From Nemopilema nomurai (lineage: Eukaryota > Cnidaria > Scyphozoa > Rhizostomeae > Rhizostomatidae): 64,000 nucleotides of DNA. The notes under the pieces are model-generated. The model did not search any database, was not told the origin of the DNA, and worked only from the letters and a program-made list of their open reading frames with translations. Location of the stretch: positions 475,703-539,702 of the forward strand of contig ML133427.1 of the NCBI GenBank assembly GCA_003864495.1, written 5' to 3'. Below are positions 49,633 to 61,500 of the stretch, in pieces; the stretch's first letter is position 1; each line of letters starts with the position of its first letter. The position numbers and the translations under genes were made by a program.

Positions 49633-52197
49633 TAGGCTGGACTTATGCAGGTTTTAAAATTAATCAATGTTTAAATCATAAAAATGTTCAAAATTATGCA
49701 AATTGAATTTCGTAAATAAATATGTTTTTATGTGTAGCATGAAATGGAAAGCAATTCTAGCACTAAAAATTCGCTTTGTGTCTACCAGTTCTATCGTTGA
49801 TTAGTTATCGGTAAATCTCTTTGCCATAGATGATGAGAAGAAGCAAAGAGGAGATATTTGATATAAGTTCACTTGGATTCCCCAATAGTGTACAAATTAT
49901 CACTTTTCAGCACACAAGATGAGCGAAGGGGCGAGGTTGCCAAACATGGCGTGCTATCACGATCAAGGTGTCTTAGAGTATTTACAAACAAATGATAAAA
50001 CTATATAAATAAACTGCCTTTATCTGCACGGTCTTAAAGCATGCTGTTTATTCAGACAGTGACCAATATTTGTACTTATACGCAAACACATTCATTAGCT
50101 AACTTACTACGGTAGTTCTACGAAACGACTAAGAGCCTTCAGTGATTTGAATATCTTGAGAGAAATTGGTTAAAGGGTGTAAGGATGCGGAGATGCTGTA
50201 GCAGATTAATTTACTTGAGGACAAAAATGATTTTTTCGGGATGTAGATAGATGAGCAGTTTACCATAGCCCGTGGACATTACCTGTACTGCTCAAAAGGA
50301 AAGTGCGGTAGACGATTATTGGTCAAAAAACAGCCAATCAAAAGAACTTGCTTACATCCTTTCACGTAGGCCTAAATGTGTAGCCGGGTATAAATCTTGT
50401 CGGCTTTTAGCCATTTTCTGGTACATGTATGCTCTAAGAAGCATTGAACGAAAGGAATTTAGTCATGCAAGGCTTCATACAATTTGAAAATAATTCGTTA
50501 GGAAAGTAAGAATTTCTATTTAACATGTGTGAAGGAAAACTTTGGGACAGTGTAGCATGTTAAGAAGAGAACAAAGCGAAATCAGTAAATCGAGATTTCA
50601 CGCTTTTGAATGCATCAATCGTATGTTTATGGCAGCCAAAGGATTTGTTTTTTATCTTAGCAACATTGTTCTTTACAGTTGTCTGCTTTCTACACCCTTG
50701 AACAGATAATCAATATCGTGTTTTACGTTTTTTAAGTAAATTGCATTCTAAATTTGGTTTGGGTGTGATTGTTTATGACTTGCAGTGACAATCGAAGAAA
50801 TTCAGTCACAGTACATGATATTGACTCTAGGTTGCTTTAATCACAGTTTGTGTTTAACTATTAAGAGCTGAAGCAAGTAAATATTATCCTGAGTTTCTTT
50901 GAAAACTTATCAAGACTGCTTAGAAACTTGTGGATTTTTAATAAAACAGTGACTAAAAAGTTCCTTTTGTGAACAAAAACATTAGTAAATCTTTGCAAAT
51001 ATTTGTCTTTCTTTCTATCAGTACCATTGCAAATTAATTTTTTCAATTACAAATGGGGCACAAAAGTGAATCATAACTTTCCCAGCACCGCAAGTCTTTG
51101 GAGAGCAGATCATGGAACTATAACAACGAAATAACATGCGATGCTTTCTGTATTTGTCCTGTCTCTTTACTCATTCAGGTTGAAAAGGGTGGAATGAAAG
51201 ATTGATTGCAATGTAAAGTACATAGCAGAACGGATTACGATCCTGTGTTAGGTCATGCACTGAAGGAGATTTGAAGATTTGTTCCCAATCAGATATTAGA
51301 AGATGACGCTCGTTGGAGATTACGAGGGAATTCAAAACTGCCGAGCAGATCTTACACAGTCAAGCAAGTGTCATAGATAAATAAAGAAAATTTAATGAAA
51401 TAGTGCTCCAAAACCGGTTCTAAAGTACTCCCATAGTCTGAAATGAAAAAAAAACTTTTCTTTCCAAACAGTGTGCTTTGTGAATGCTTAACGATTGCAT
51501 AGATGATACTAATTGGCGTGTGAGAAAAACGAGAAAGAACAGAACACTCTCCGAATGTTCTTTTGCTTATCCCCTTGGCAAAGGGTACAAAAAACAGCGG
51601 AATACAGAAAAGAAGGAACGACTTGGAGAAGACGAGTCCACGGATAGAAATAATAAGGGGCTCTTGACCATCTTATACAGTCTAGTGGAGGTCAATAAAT
51701 GGATACCATGGCAATGATTATCAAAATTTATTTTGTGAACCTGGGACGTAAAAGAAGTTAAAAATGCTAAAGTCTCTAAAAGTAAAATGTTTAAAACTTA
51801 AAAAATAATTCCATTGAAAAAATTGTCAAAAATTGTCTTTGAGAATAGAGAGCAAGTTTCTGAGAGGTTTAATGTGAAGCACAGAGAGAGACGATGGTTT
51901 GTTGCTATAAACTTGTCATATTATAGGTAAACGTGGGTGACACAACGTGTCGAACGGAGCGAAATACGAATGGTGAACGAAAACGAAAACGAATACGAAT
52001 AAGTACAAAGGGGATTAGTGTTAATATGTGTAAGCGTCCGTCAGGGTCCAGACCCCGGTACTAGGGCCCAGACTCCAGTACTTGACATTTAATGACTCAA
52101 AATAAGCACCAGGAGAAGAGTTTGAGAAACCGTGTATAGAATGATCCGCGCAAGATTCGATGTGCTATTGTGGTGACGAAAGCCAAAATCGCATCTA
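49633..52197. other. Intergenic between convergent ADAM genes
   Basis: About 2.6 kb, AT-rich, containing the 3' UTR of ADAM A. Open frames at 50272-50487 and 51484-51717 lack splice or family support. Short imperfect GAAAACGAAAACGAATAC repeats occur near 51970. Confidence 0.5.
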
Positions 52198-52463
52198 CAA
52201 TGCCTGCCAAAATTGTTGGCACACTTCTTTGACTCGTGTTCTTTAATCCCTCTCCCCCCTACGAATAATGTTGTCCTGCTGCTAAACGAAGCGTCAATTT
52301 TACACCAAACTTTTCCCCCAGATTGACTGGATGCTATACTTTGTTACCAACATTGTTTTAGGGGGGAGGAGGGGGATTAATAGCTTGTGGCGTGTCAAAG
52401 AAATGAAAATTGTAAAAACCAGAGAAAATACTGAGGTGTTCCAAGGACCTTTGGCAGGCATTG
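52198..52463. mobile_element. Inverted-repeat miniature element, 266 bp, TA-flanked
   Basis: The left end CAATGCCTGCCAAAATTG and the reverse complement of the right end CAATGCCTGCCAAAGGTC match at the outer 14 bases, and both are bounded by TA. Inner arms (TTCTTTGAC...TTAATCCC...CCCCCCT...AATGTTG) are also inverted, so most of the unit can fold on itself. The TA flanks suggest a Tc1/mariner-like insertion mechanism. There is no coding capacity. It lies just beyond the 3' end of ADAM B. Confidence 0.75.
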
Positions 52464-52662
52464 TACATAGATGATGTTCTGCATAGATCGTGCATTGTCT
52501 AAATCATACTCTGCCTGAATTTGCGTGGTATTTCATCAGTTAAACAAGGCTCAGAGAACAAACATAATCAGTTTTCAGTGCATATAAATTTAAATCATTG
52601 CTTGATGGTAGATCTATTACTACTTCAAATCGAAACAAATGGAATTTTGTGTAAATGTCATT

Positions 52663-55038
52663 TCATATCAGCAAGAAACCAGCAGAAATTACAAGAACAG
52701 CCAAGAAAAGACTGCCTGTCACTTGATTGCAGTTGCTTTGGGCATCAACCACTTGAAGCTTGTCACAGTAGGGTGGCGCAAAGCCATAGTCGCACATGCA
52801 TGTCCCTAGGTGGGTGCAAAATCCGTTACCGTGGCAGTTGCCCATGCAGACGGGGCTTGCTATTTCGGAGACGGGCGAGCACTTTCCTGCTTTGCAGGCC
52901 CTTCCGTCACCACACTTGACCCCCGTGAATATTGAAACTGCAAAACAAGAAGTAGGGACCACCAATCACGCTAGACGTCTATTTATATACAATATCTATG
53001 TTTAATTAAAAAAGCTTTCAATTCAAGGAGATGTTTAGAAAGCAAGTTAACAGTCAGCCTCCTTTTTGATTCCACAACCATTAGTTTGAATAATCAACCA
53101 GGGTGATAGTTTGATATGAGATAACTCACTTGGGTCGGGTGCGTTCCTGCCAAGGTCAACTCTGGCCGTCACACACTCGTACGCCTCGCCATTCCCATTA
53201 ACAGTCAGGGTGTACCTCACCGGTTGGAAGCCAATGATCGGCAACGAATCAATTGCTGGAAGGCCCGTGCAAAATAGTCTCCCACACATCGCATCAGCCG
53301 TAGCACAAGGAATATAGCCCCCAGCGTACCCACAGTTACCCCGCTGATCCCCTCGCGTATTCAGAGTGTTGTAGCAGACGCTGTTGGCTTCCTTTGCCAC
53401 ACCTCCCCACACGTAGCGACATTGGCTCTGAAGGGTTCTGCATTGACCATCATAGCAATATCCATTTTTGCTGTACTCTCTGCACGGGTCGCCGTTCGGC
53501 AAATACGCATCTGCGGGGCATTCTGGGCTTTTCCCATCGCATAGCTCGTCGAAATCGCAGTAATCAATCGAGCGTCTGCAGGCTACACCACGGGTCTGTA
53601 TTTTACAGTCAACACAACAGCCACCCTTGTAGCACTGCGATGTCTTCTTCAGCCTGCACCTAAACGCATCGCAGCAAGGGTTCTGGCAATACCTGGGCTT
53701 GCCGCAATCGCACTCCTCGCCAGGGTCAAGCTTGTTGTTACCACACGTCTTGTCGTCAATGTGCATCCTATTCTTGAAGTCAGGAACATTCATCAAACAG
53801 TGGGCCAGCCTCTTCTTCAAGAAGGCCTGAAAATTCCATTCACTGCACTCTGAAAATCTCTTCGGCATTGGATCCTGCGAATACGGGCTCATTAAACACG
53901 CGTAGTACGGGCAGCGGCAATCGAAGTTATCATGCTCCATACCCAGATTATGTCCCAACTCGTGTGCCATCGTCCCGGCTAGAATGGTTAAATCCGTTCT
54001 GGTATCTTGACAGACGTTAACAGAGAACCTGCTATTGCACATACCATTCAGTGGTGCAAGACCAATTGCAGGGCCGTCGAACTCCACTCCACTTACCAGT
54101 ATCGTGCAGTCATTCTCTATAATAGGAAGCACATTGTAATACCTGTAATTATACATCCTTCCCAGCGTATTCTCAATGCTGTTGTCAATGGTCATTTTGT
54201 TACTGTCTGTCCAAATCTCTAACCCAATGAGAATCACTCTCACATTGAGTGGGGAGTAGAGGGAGTCCACTATGTTGGTGACCTGCTTCAGTCGCTTCGT
54301 AGTCTTTTCGACGCTGCGCTCCATCCATACGAAGAAACTATTATCAGCAAGCAGATACAATTCTACGTATTTTGTTTCTGTCATTCCCGACATGCTGCGC
54401 ATCGATCTACTGTCATCTGTCAGATTCTCCGGTATGTTGACAAAGTCAAGTTTCAACTTCTCTTTGGTGTGCGCAACACTCTCCTTCAGCACATGAGGCC
54501 CAAGAGTAAATCGATCACCAGACTTCTTCATGAACATCTCCTTCTTCGAAGGCTTAATCACAAATTGCTGCTGTCCTGTCATTATGACTCCGTCCATGCT
54601 CCCGTCGCACACGCTAATAGCCGCTGTGGTGCTTGGCATATTCACGTCATATCCTTGATAGTAGCAACACACCTCATCATGGTCATCTTCAACAATTCTT
54701 GTTCCATTCTGATCGTAGTATATCAGCTTAGGTTGTGCACCCATCAAGACGTCGTTCGCCTTCATTTTTAGAGAAAACGTCGAATTGAACGAATTCAAGT
54801 CCAAGCGAAAAACGGTGGGATACTCTCTATGACTGTGTCCGACATTGATTCTATCTTTAGCGCCCTCCGTAAGCATTTGGACCTCTTCTAGTTCAATACC
54901 ATCTGCAATATGTTCTTCCTCTTCCAAAATCACTTTAATGATATCATCGGTTGGGCCAAATTTTTCAGTAAACAAGCGCCCATTGACAAAAAGAACTCCA
55001 AACCAAAGGAAGCAAGCAACTTTTAAAAAATTTATCAT
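52663..55038 (-). CDS. ADAM-family metalloprotease/disintegrin B
   Basis: Two exons: 55038-53130 and 52937-52663, joined in phase 1, 727 residues. Order: hydrophobic signal peptide (KVACFLWFGVLFVNG); prodomain almost identical to ADAM A; possible furin-type site RSMR; M12B protease with zinc site HELGHNLGMEHD near residue 356 and Met-turn CLMSPY; disintegrin domain opening [17 protein letters not shown]; cysteine-rich region; EGF-like module (CMGNCHGNGFCTHLGTCMC); then a C-terminus ending in a hydrophobic stretch (LFLAVLVISAGFLLI) with no following cytoplasmic residues. That ending resembles a GPI-attachment signal more than a normal membrane anchor with tail. Catalytic residues are intact. 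The intron position and phase are the same as in ADAM A, so the two are duplicates. Outside the prodomain the proteins differ at roughly half of positions by eye. Confidence 0.9.
54411..54894 (-). repeat. Near-identical inverted segment, copy 2 (ADAM B prodomain)
   Basis: This is the partner of 47336-47821, in inverted orientation about 6.6 kb away. Only two amino acids differ over about 160 codons (Tyr/Phe and Arg/Lys next to each other). Confidence 0.9.
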
Positions 55039-55589
55039 CTTTTAGAAGATGACTCGAAAACAGTAAAATGCTTGCTTTCAATGCTTCATTTCGAAATACT
55101 GCTCGTTTACGCGAAACCAAAGCGAAGCATTAATATGACGTCACGCTGATTTATCCAAACGAGGCACAAATAGGCACAGATTCGAGACTTGAAAACGACC
55201 GTGGATTGTCGGAAGGAAAAGAGAATCGGCCTATGCGATTTCCGCAAGAAGGCATTCAGCAAAAAATGGGAAGGGAATTTTCTGAATACTAGAGACTAGT
55301 TCACAAAAAGCAGTCTGAGATGTGTGATAGTTTGGATCAGAATAAAAGAAAATTTGAAATAAATTCACAAAATCCAGAAAGAAAATTACAAATATCAATC
55401 TAAAACCGGGTTTTTCCTTTCTTCTAGAATTTCACTTAATCTAAGGGCGAGGTATCTTACAGTTTCAGTATCATTACAAATAAAACATTTGCAAATAACA
55501 TGAATTCATCTACAAAAGTCAAACCATCCTTGTCTGTGAGAACAAGCTTCGACGAGGCTTCGACAAGCAAGCAAACGAGGCGCAGATTA
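55039..55589. other. Intergenic, ADAM B upstream and TOP3A 3' UTR
   Basis: About 550 bp between the ATG of ADAM B and the stop of TOP3A; both genes are on the minus strand. No coding exon was seen. Confidence 0.6.
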
Positions 55590-58500
55590 CTAGCCGTACC
55601 TACATGTCTTCTTTGTATGACCTGGAAAATGCGACGAGGATTAATCGACAAACAATTATCTACTTTGCGCTATAATCCACGTCAAGACAAAATGTCTAGA
55701 CAGGAAATGTGATCGTTTTGGAGGGAGGTTGTGAAATTGAAACCTGTGATTTTGATGATGATAGTAATAATGATAAACATGATGATGACGAAGATGATAA
55801 TGACAATGGAACAAAATATTTCTTGACGATGTTAAGTGAAGCTACAACTACATGGAGCAAGATCTATTTTGCTCAAACAATACTGGCAAGCGCCATAAAT
55901 CTAATATCGAAAGTTAAAAGGTTTACAAAATACCATACATATGAACCAACATTTCCGAATACAGGACAATTACGATGGACCAAGCACAATACCTTCTTCG
56001 CCGCATGCTCCACATCTCCTTTTCTTTGGTCCACCACCTCCACCTCCCGCTGAGCCCCAGGCACCTCTTCCCCTACCTCCTCTCGAATTTCCACGTCCCC
56101 CAAAGCCCCCTCTGCCAGTGGATGCAGTCGACTGGGCACTGGGGCCGTCCTCATCTCCCCACTGAAAGAAACCGCACGATTGTCCGATTGGCTTCGCGCA
56201 TGAGTAGAAAGGTCGCCCTTTGTTTGCGCCGTCCTTACTAACGGTGCGACTGAAAATAAATGCAAAGGCAATCACTTGAAACGTGCTGATGTGAAAACGT
56301 CCTGGCGGGGTCAACTATTGCTAGCTCAGTACGTAACCGGCTAGGCCGTGAGAGCTGCAGATAGGCGAGATGAAAAATATTCAGACATGTACAACTTATA
56401 CATCAGAGCAGGCATCTGAACTAGAAAAATGTGACTGGGCTTTTCATTACGCTTGAGCTGTGGCACCAACTTAGGTTTGTTAATAACTTTGCTACTAAAA
56501 CACATCAGCCTTTATAAGGCAGTTACAAATTAGGACAAAAACAGAACAGTATAGCAAGATCAGTTCGCTTTGGGCCTATATAGCAAGATCAGTTTTCTAT
56601 TCATGGCTTTGCATAAATTATTGTAGTTGTTAAAAGACTCTTTGCAGCACTGAAACGTCAAGTGGCAAGCACCAACATTCGCTGTACAAAAATAGATAGA
56701 CAGAACCAATACAGAAATATTCAGAGACAAAAAATCAACAAACAAATATATCTGGACATGAAAGAATCATTCCTGCAACACATTCCATCATATAGGTTGC
56801 TGCATTGGACTCAAAAGGGTTTAAACATTTTGACGCTATTCTGTGATAGGTTCGGTATAATTTGCAAAAACCTTGCAGAAAATACCTCGTTGATCACATG
56901 ACAAATGTCACATACTTCTACAAACTTGCAAATCCCATTGCAAATTCACTACAAGGTTTCTCGAGTCATCTGAAATAATTTGTGCTTTGGATAAATGCCA
57001 TTAAAAATAATTAAAAATATTTTGTCAAACCTGACGGCATCTGTGTTGCAATTGCATTTTATTTGGTCCCCTGCTCCAGAGCTAAAGAAGGCATAAATAT
57101 TAGAAAAAGCTAAGAAATTTAAAGTCTTGATTATAGATTGTAGTTAACCTGTAAGTTATTTAGAGCACACGAAAAAGGGGCAAGCTAAGAGAACAAAAGG
57201 TTGCAGTTGGAGAAAAGTAGCAAAACTAGCTGAATAGGAGTATAAATTTTTAATCAAATATTGTAAATGAGCATCCCCTACCCAGTATTAAAAGATGGAG
57301 TCGGCCTATTCTGCTGAAGAGGAACGCCACCTAAAGTAAAAAAATAACGTGTTAGAAATCTTGCAACGCTTGCTCAATGCGAAAAGCTTTGTTTTGTTTG
57401 GCAATGAATAATGCTAACGAAAGTTATCTTCTATACAAAAATGTTACTATGTGCAGCATTCGATATAATAATGGCACCCAGGATACAACAATCAGCACAG
57501 AGAAAAACATCACCTTTAATGAATTCTATTAGCTGCAAGCAATATAGATAGATGTATGCAATATACAAGGGTAGCTGGAACGCAGCCATACTCCATTATA
57601 TTATAGTGCAGGTCTTGAGCTTTAAGCAACCACAACTCTAATAAGTTTAGTCAGCTGATCGAGGTACTAAGTTAAAAAGACACAGACCAGCATTGCTTGC
57701 CCCGCCATTGCCTTGTCCATCATCGGCCCATAAGAAAAAGTTACACTTGCTGTCATTTCCACATTTGTAAAACTGACGGCCTAAAAATGGAAAAATATTG
57801 AACTTTAAAATTCGACAAAGCTTCAATCTATCAAATGCTCACTAGTCTTGCATCGAGCCCCAAAGAAAACGAACAAGAAAACAGCCAGGTCATTCTTGGA
57901 CGGGAGCTAATTATGAAGTATGATGAGAAGCTAGGGACAAACCTTGATTGGGGCCATCTTTTCGCACTGTGAGCAACAGCGCCTCCTTTTCACAGTCACA
58001 AACAACAGAACTGCCATTGGTGCTTGGCCTAGGATAGATGGATTTCATTGATAGAGATAACGGTAGAATGAAATGCAAAACAGAAAAAAAACATATTCAC
58101 TTTAATCGCTAGTATATGATAATTCATTCAAAACCATTTTCATGTCATTTTTCATTTCAAAATATTTATACACGAGTTTCCTATCAGCTACAACATAAAT
58201 AAACTACTTCTACTAGAAATTAACTATAATTCTAATTCAGGTTTACAATAGTCAAACTGAAAACAAATAGGTTAAGATGAGCCAAAACAGTTGCAAATGT
58301 TTGCAAGATACAGTGCACTAGCAGCAAAAACCATGAACATTAGGAATATTTGCCTTAAAATTGCTGTTATCTGCTTTTGAGCTCTATCGGTGAACATTCC
58401 TTACCTAGCATTAAAAGATGTAGTTGGTCTATTCTGCTGAACAGAGACATTCCCTAAAACCCGAGAACAAGTGTTTTAGAAATCTTGGAACGACTGTCTA

Positions 58501-61500
58501 GTGCCAAATCATCGGTTAAAAAAGACAAGTACCATGTGATATCTTCTAAACAAGCAATATTACTACGTACAGGTTTCGATAAAAAATCGTCATCGAAAGG
58601 ACACAATGCAACACAAGATGACATCTCAAACAAACATTCACAGAAAGGAAACTTCAGCCTTAAACTAGTGCACCTTACAAATTCTGGTAATCACATACAA
58701 TGTTTACAGCCAGCATGAAACGATGCACATCTTGTACAATTTAATAACTCCCCCCCCCCCTCTTTAACATCGATTATCGGTTGTACTGTCAGATAAAAAA
58801 ACTCTAGTAGATTCGGAAAAGCATCACAAGAAATCAGTGAAATGAAAATATCATAGAAAGTCAACAAACCAGCATTTCTCGCTCCGGTATTGCCTTGTCT
58901 GTCATCAGCCCACAAGAAAAAATTACACTTGCTGTCACTTCCACACTTAAAAAACTGACGACCTACAAAAGGACGAAATTTGCAATTCAAAGCAAAAGAC
59001 GTGTGGTATTCTCTTGCGTGCGTACCAGTCTTTTCCCGATTTTTATTGATCTGTCATGTCATGTCATTGCGTGTCATGTCGTGTCATGCCATGTTGTATC
59101 GCGTCATGTCATGTCATGTCATATAATGTCATATTATGCCATATAATGTCATGTTGTGTCATGTCATGTCATGCTATGTCATGTCTTGTCATTCCGTGTC
59201 AAGTCATGTCATTTCGTGTCGTGTCATGTCATTGCGTGTCATGTCATGTTATGCCGTGTTATATCGCGTCATGTCTTGACATATCATGTCATGTTGTGTC
59301 ATGTCATATCATGTAATGTCATGCCGGTTGCGTCATATCTTACCGTGCCATGTTGTGTCAGGTCCTGTTATACCCTGTCCTGTTCTGTCATTTTGCGCCT
59401 ACTAACAAGGAGACGGCTACAAAACAAACCTTGATTAGGGCCATCCTTTCGCACGGTAAGCAACAGTGCACCTTCTCTACAGTCACAAACAACAGAATCC
59501 TCGTTGGGGTCTTGCCTGAAATAAAACGTATGATGGATTTCATTCATAGAACAGGCTCAGTACGTATCGGTTTTAATCATAACACGACATCTAATGAAAA
59601 AGGCAAGATTTATTCAAATTTCGGTGAAAGTAACAAGAGCTGAAAAGTACGTTTGTGTATTATTTGAGCCATTGTTTACAGCACGAGGGTAAATGCAAGA
59701 GGTGCAATTTTAGTGCGGTAAACTGACTAGTAATTTCAATAGACACCTTGATTTGAATCCTGGGCCAGAATTTGAGCCTGCTCCGCCTGTAGGATAAAAA
59801 TCAGTTGGTTGCTTTACAAAAAAATATTAAAGAAAAACAGTTGGTTTAGAATACCGTTCACAATAAGAATCAATAGCATAGGAGCGATCGTAAGTGGGCT
59901 AATTGATCGCTGTCATGGCGGTTGCAAGTCATAAAGGCTTTTCGAAAACAGGCTAACGTCAAAACAACCTCGAAGGAGGATCAAAGATAACTCTAGATAG
60001 ATACTACGTCAGCTTTTGGCCATCTTCCGACCTTTGCATACTCTAAGGAGTGTCAGACGAAAATATACGTCAAGTATGCAAAAACTGTGTCTGCTACTTT
60101 TTGCTATTGTGAAGTTCTGTGCCACGTAGCATTTAATCCGTACCCCGTCGTCCTCCAAATAATGTATTATCAGCAAAGTCAGCGCCGAAACCATTCCCTC
60201 CCCTTGATACACTAGAATGGTCTGATCCGTGGGGATTGGTGGAGCCACTGCCCCCTCTGAACGGACCCTGGCCACGAGAGGCATTGCCAGGGTCCAAGCC
60301 TCCAGTCGCACCGCCCCCTCCACGATTACGCCCCCTTGTCCCTCTGTTTGTGTTGCCTGAGCCTCTGCCTGGATTGACCGGTGCATCATGACCCCTGCCT
60401 CTACCAGGACGGGACGTTGACCTCGCGGATGTGTCTGGCTGCGTCGGTCTCGAAGATGCTGCTACGACATAAAGTGCCTCAGAGTTTATACCCGTTCGAA
60501 TATCTTGGATAAACGCTGTCAAACTCAAGTTCAATAATATGTAAGTGTTATTATTGGTTGGCGCAAAATTCCTTGACAATTAAAAAAATTTGACAAGGCA
60601 ATAATCAATTATTTTTAGAAAGCATAACTAGTGTAGGAAGAAATTCAAAAAAGCAGGACTTCTAAAAGTGCATTAAAGTTAGCAGCAGTTTCGGACGGAT
60701 CACTTTTAGAATATACCACCACTCCCTGAATACTCCTAAGGCATCCTTCAAAATGTTCGTCAACATCCAAAATTTTAGTGAAGTTAAAAGTCCGAAAGAT
60801 CATAAAAATCTTTGCAGAATCTGAAGGACAACAGAGCCATAGTGAGATAAGTGATAAAATTATGGTTTCCCAAGATATGAAAAAAGAACAAAACGACGGT
60901 GAAAACCGTTAAAAGGTAGCATTCATTCTGGATGCATTGTACCATTTTAGTGTGGCCTCTGGACCCTTTACTGATAGGTCAACATGTAAACTGAAAGAAA
61001 CTTACCTTCTCGCACATCTATCAGGTCGAGGAGGACTTTATCACATCCACCAAGACAACTGACATACCTAAGCGAAAACGAAAAAAGGTCAAGGCGTTTC
61101 TACACTGACGCAATAAAAATATAAGAATAATTCATCAAATAACAAAATATGCCTTTATTACTTCCCATTTTAGGATCTAGCTTTGGAAGATGGATTGTTA
61201 GCTATTTCTTAGAATATTATCAGTTTAGAGGCATCAAAGTAAAATGAACTACTATTTGACAAACTGACAAACTGAGTGTCACAGGCATAAGATAGAACAT
61301 GGCCTCTTTTAAGACAATGACATTTAGAATCAAATTTCGGGGTGACATCCCTGTGGCTAGGACTCTTGACCAATAACAGGAACAACAGGCGACTCGATAT
61401 GAGTGCAATATGATTTGGGAAACTTCAAAAGAAAATATTAAAAGTAGTTGGTCCCTTGCACGAGGCCACCTTTAACCTTTGACCATAGAGCAATTGACTT

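Noticed and set aside
47459..54771. Mirror frames antisense to both ADAM genes (e.g. 47459-47869 and 54469-54771) that resemble each other
   Set aside because: They are antisense shadows of the near-identical prodomain segment, not genes.
55741..55812. Asp-rich plus-strand frame (DDDSNNDKHDDDEDDNDN)
   Set aside because: It is a GATGAT-type low-complexity stretch in the last TOP3A intron and has no exon support.
58895..59434. Cys/His/Met-rich plus-strand frames (MSCHVMSC type)
   Set aside because: They arise from the degenerate TGTCA array inside a TOP3A intron on the other strand.
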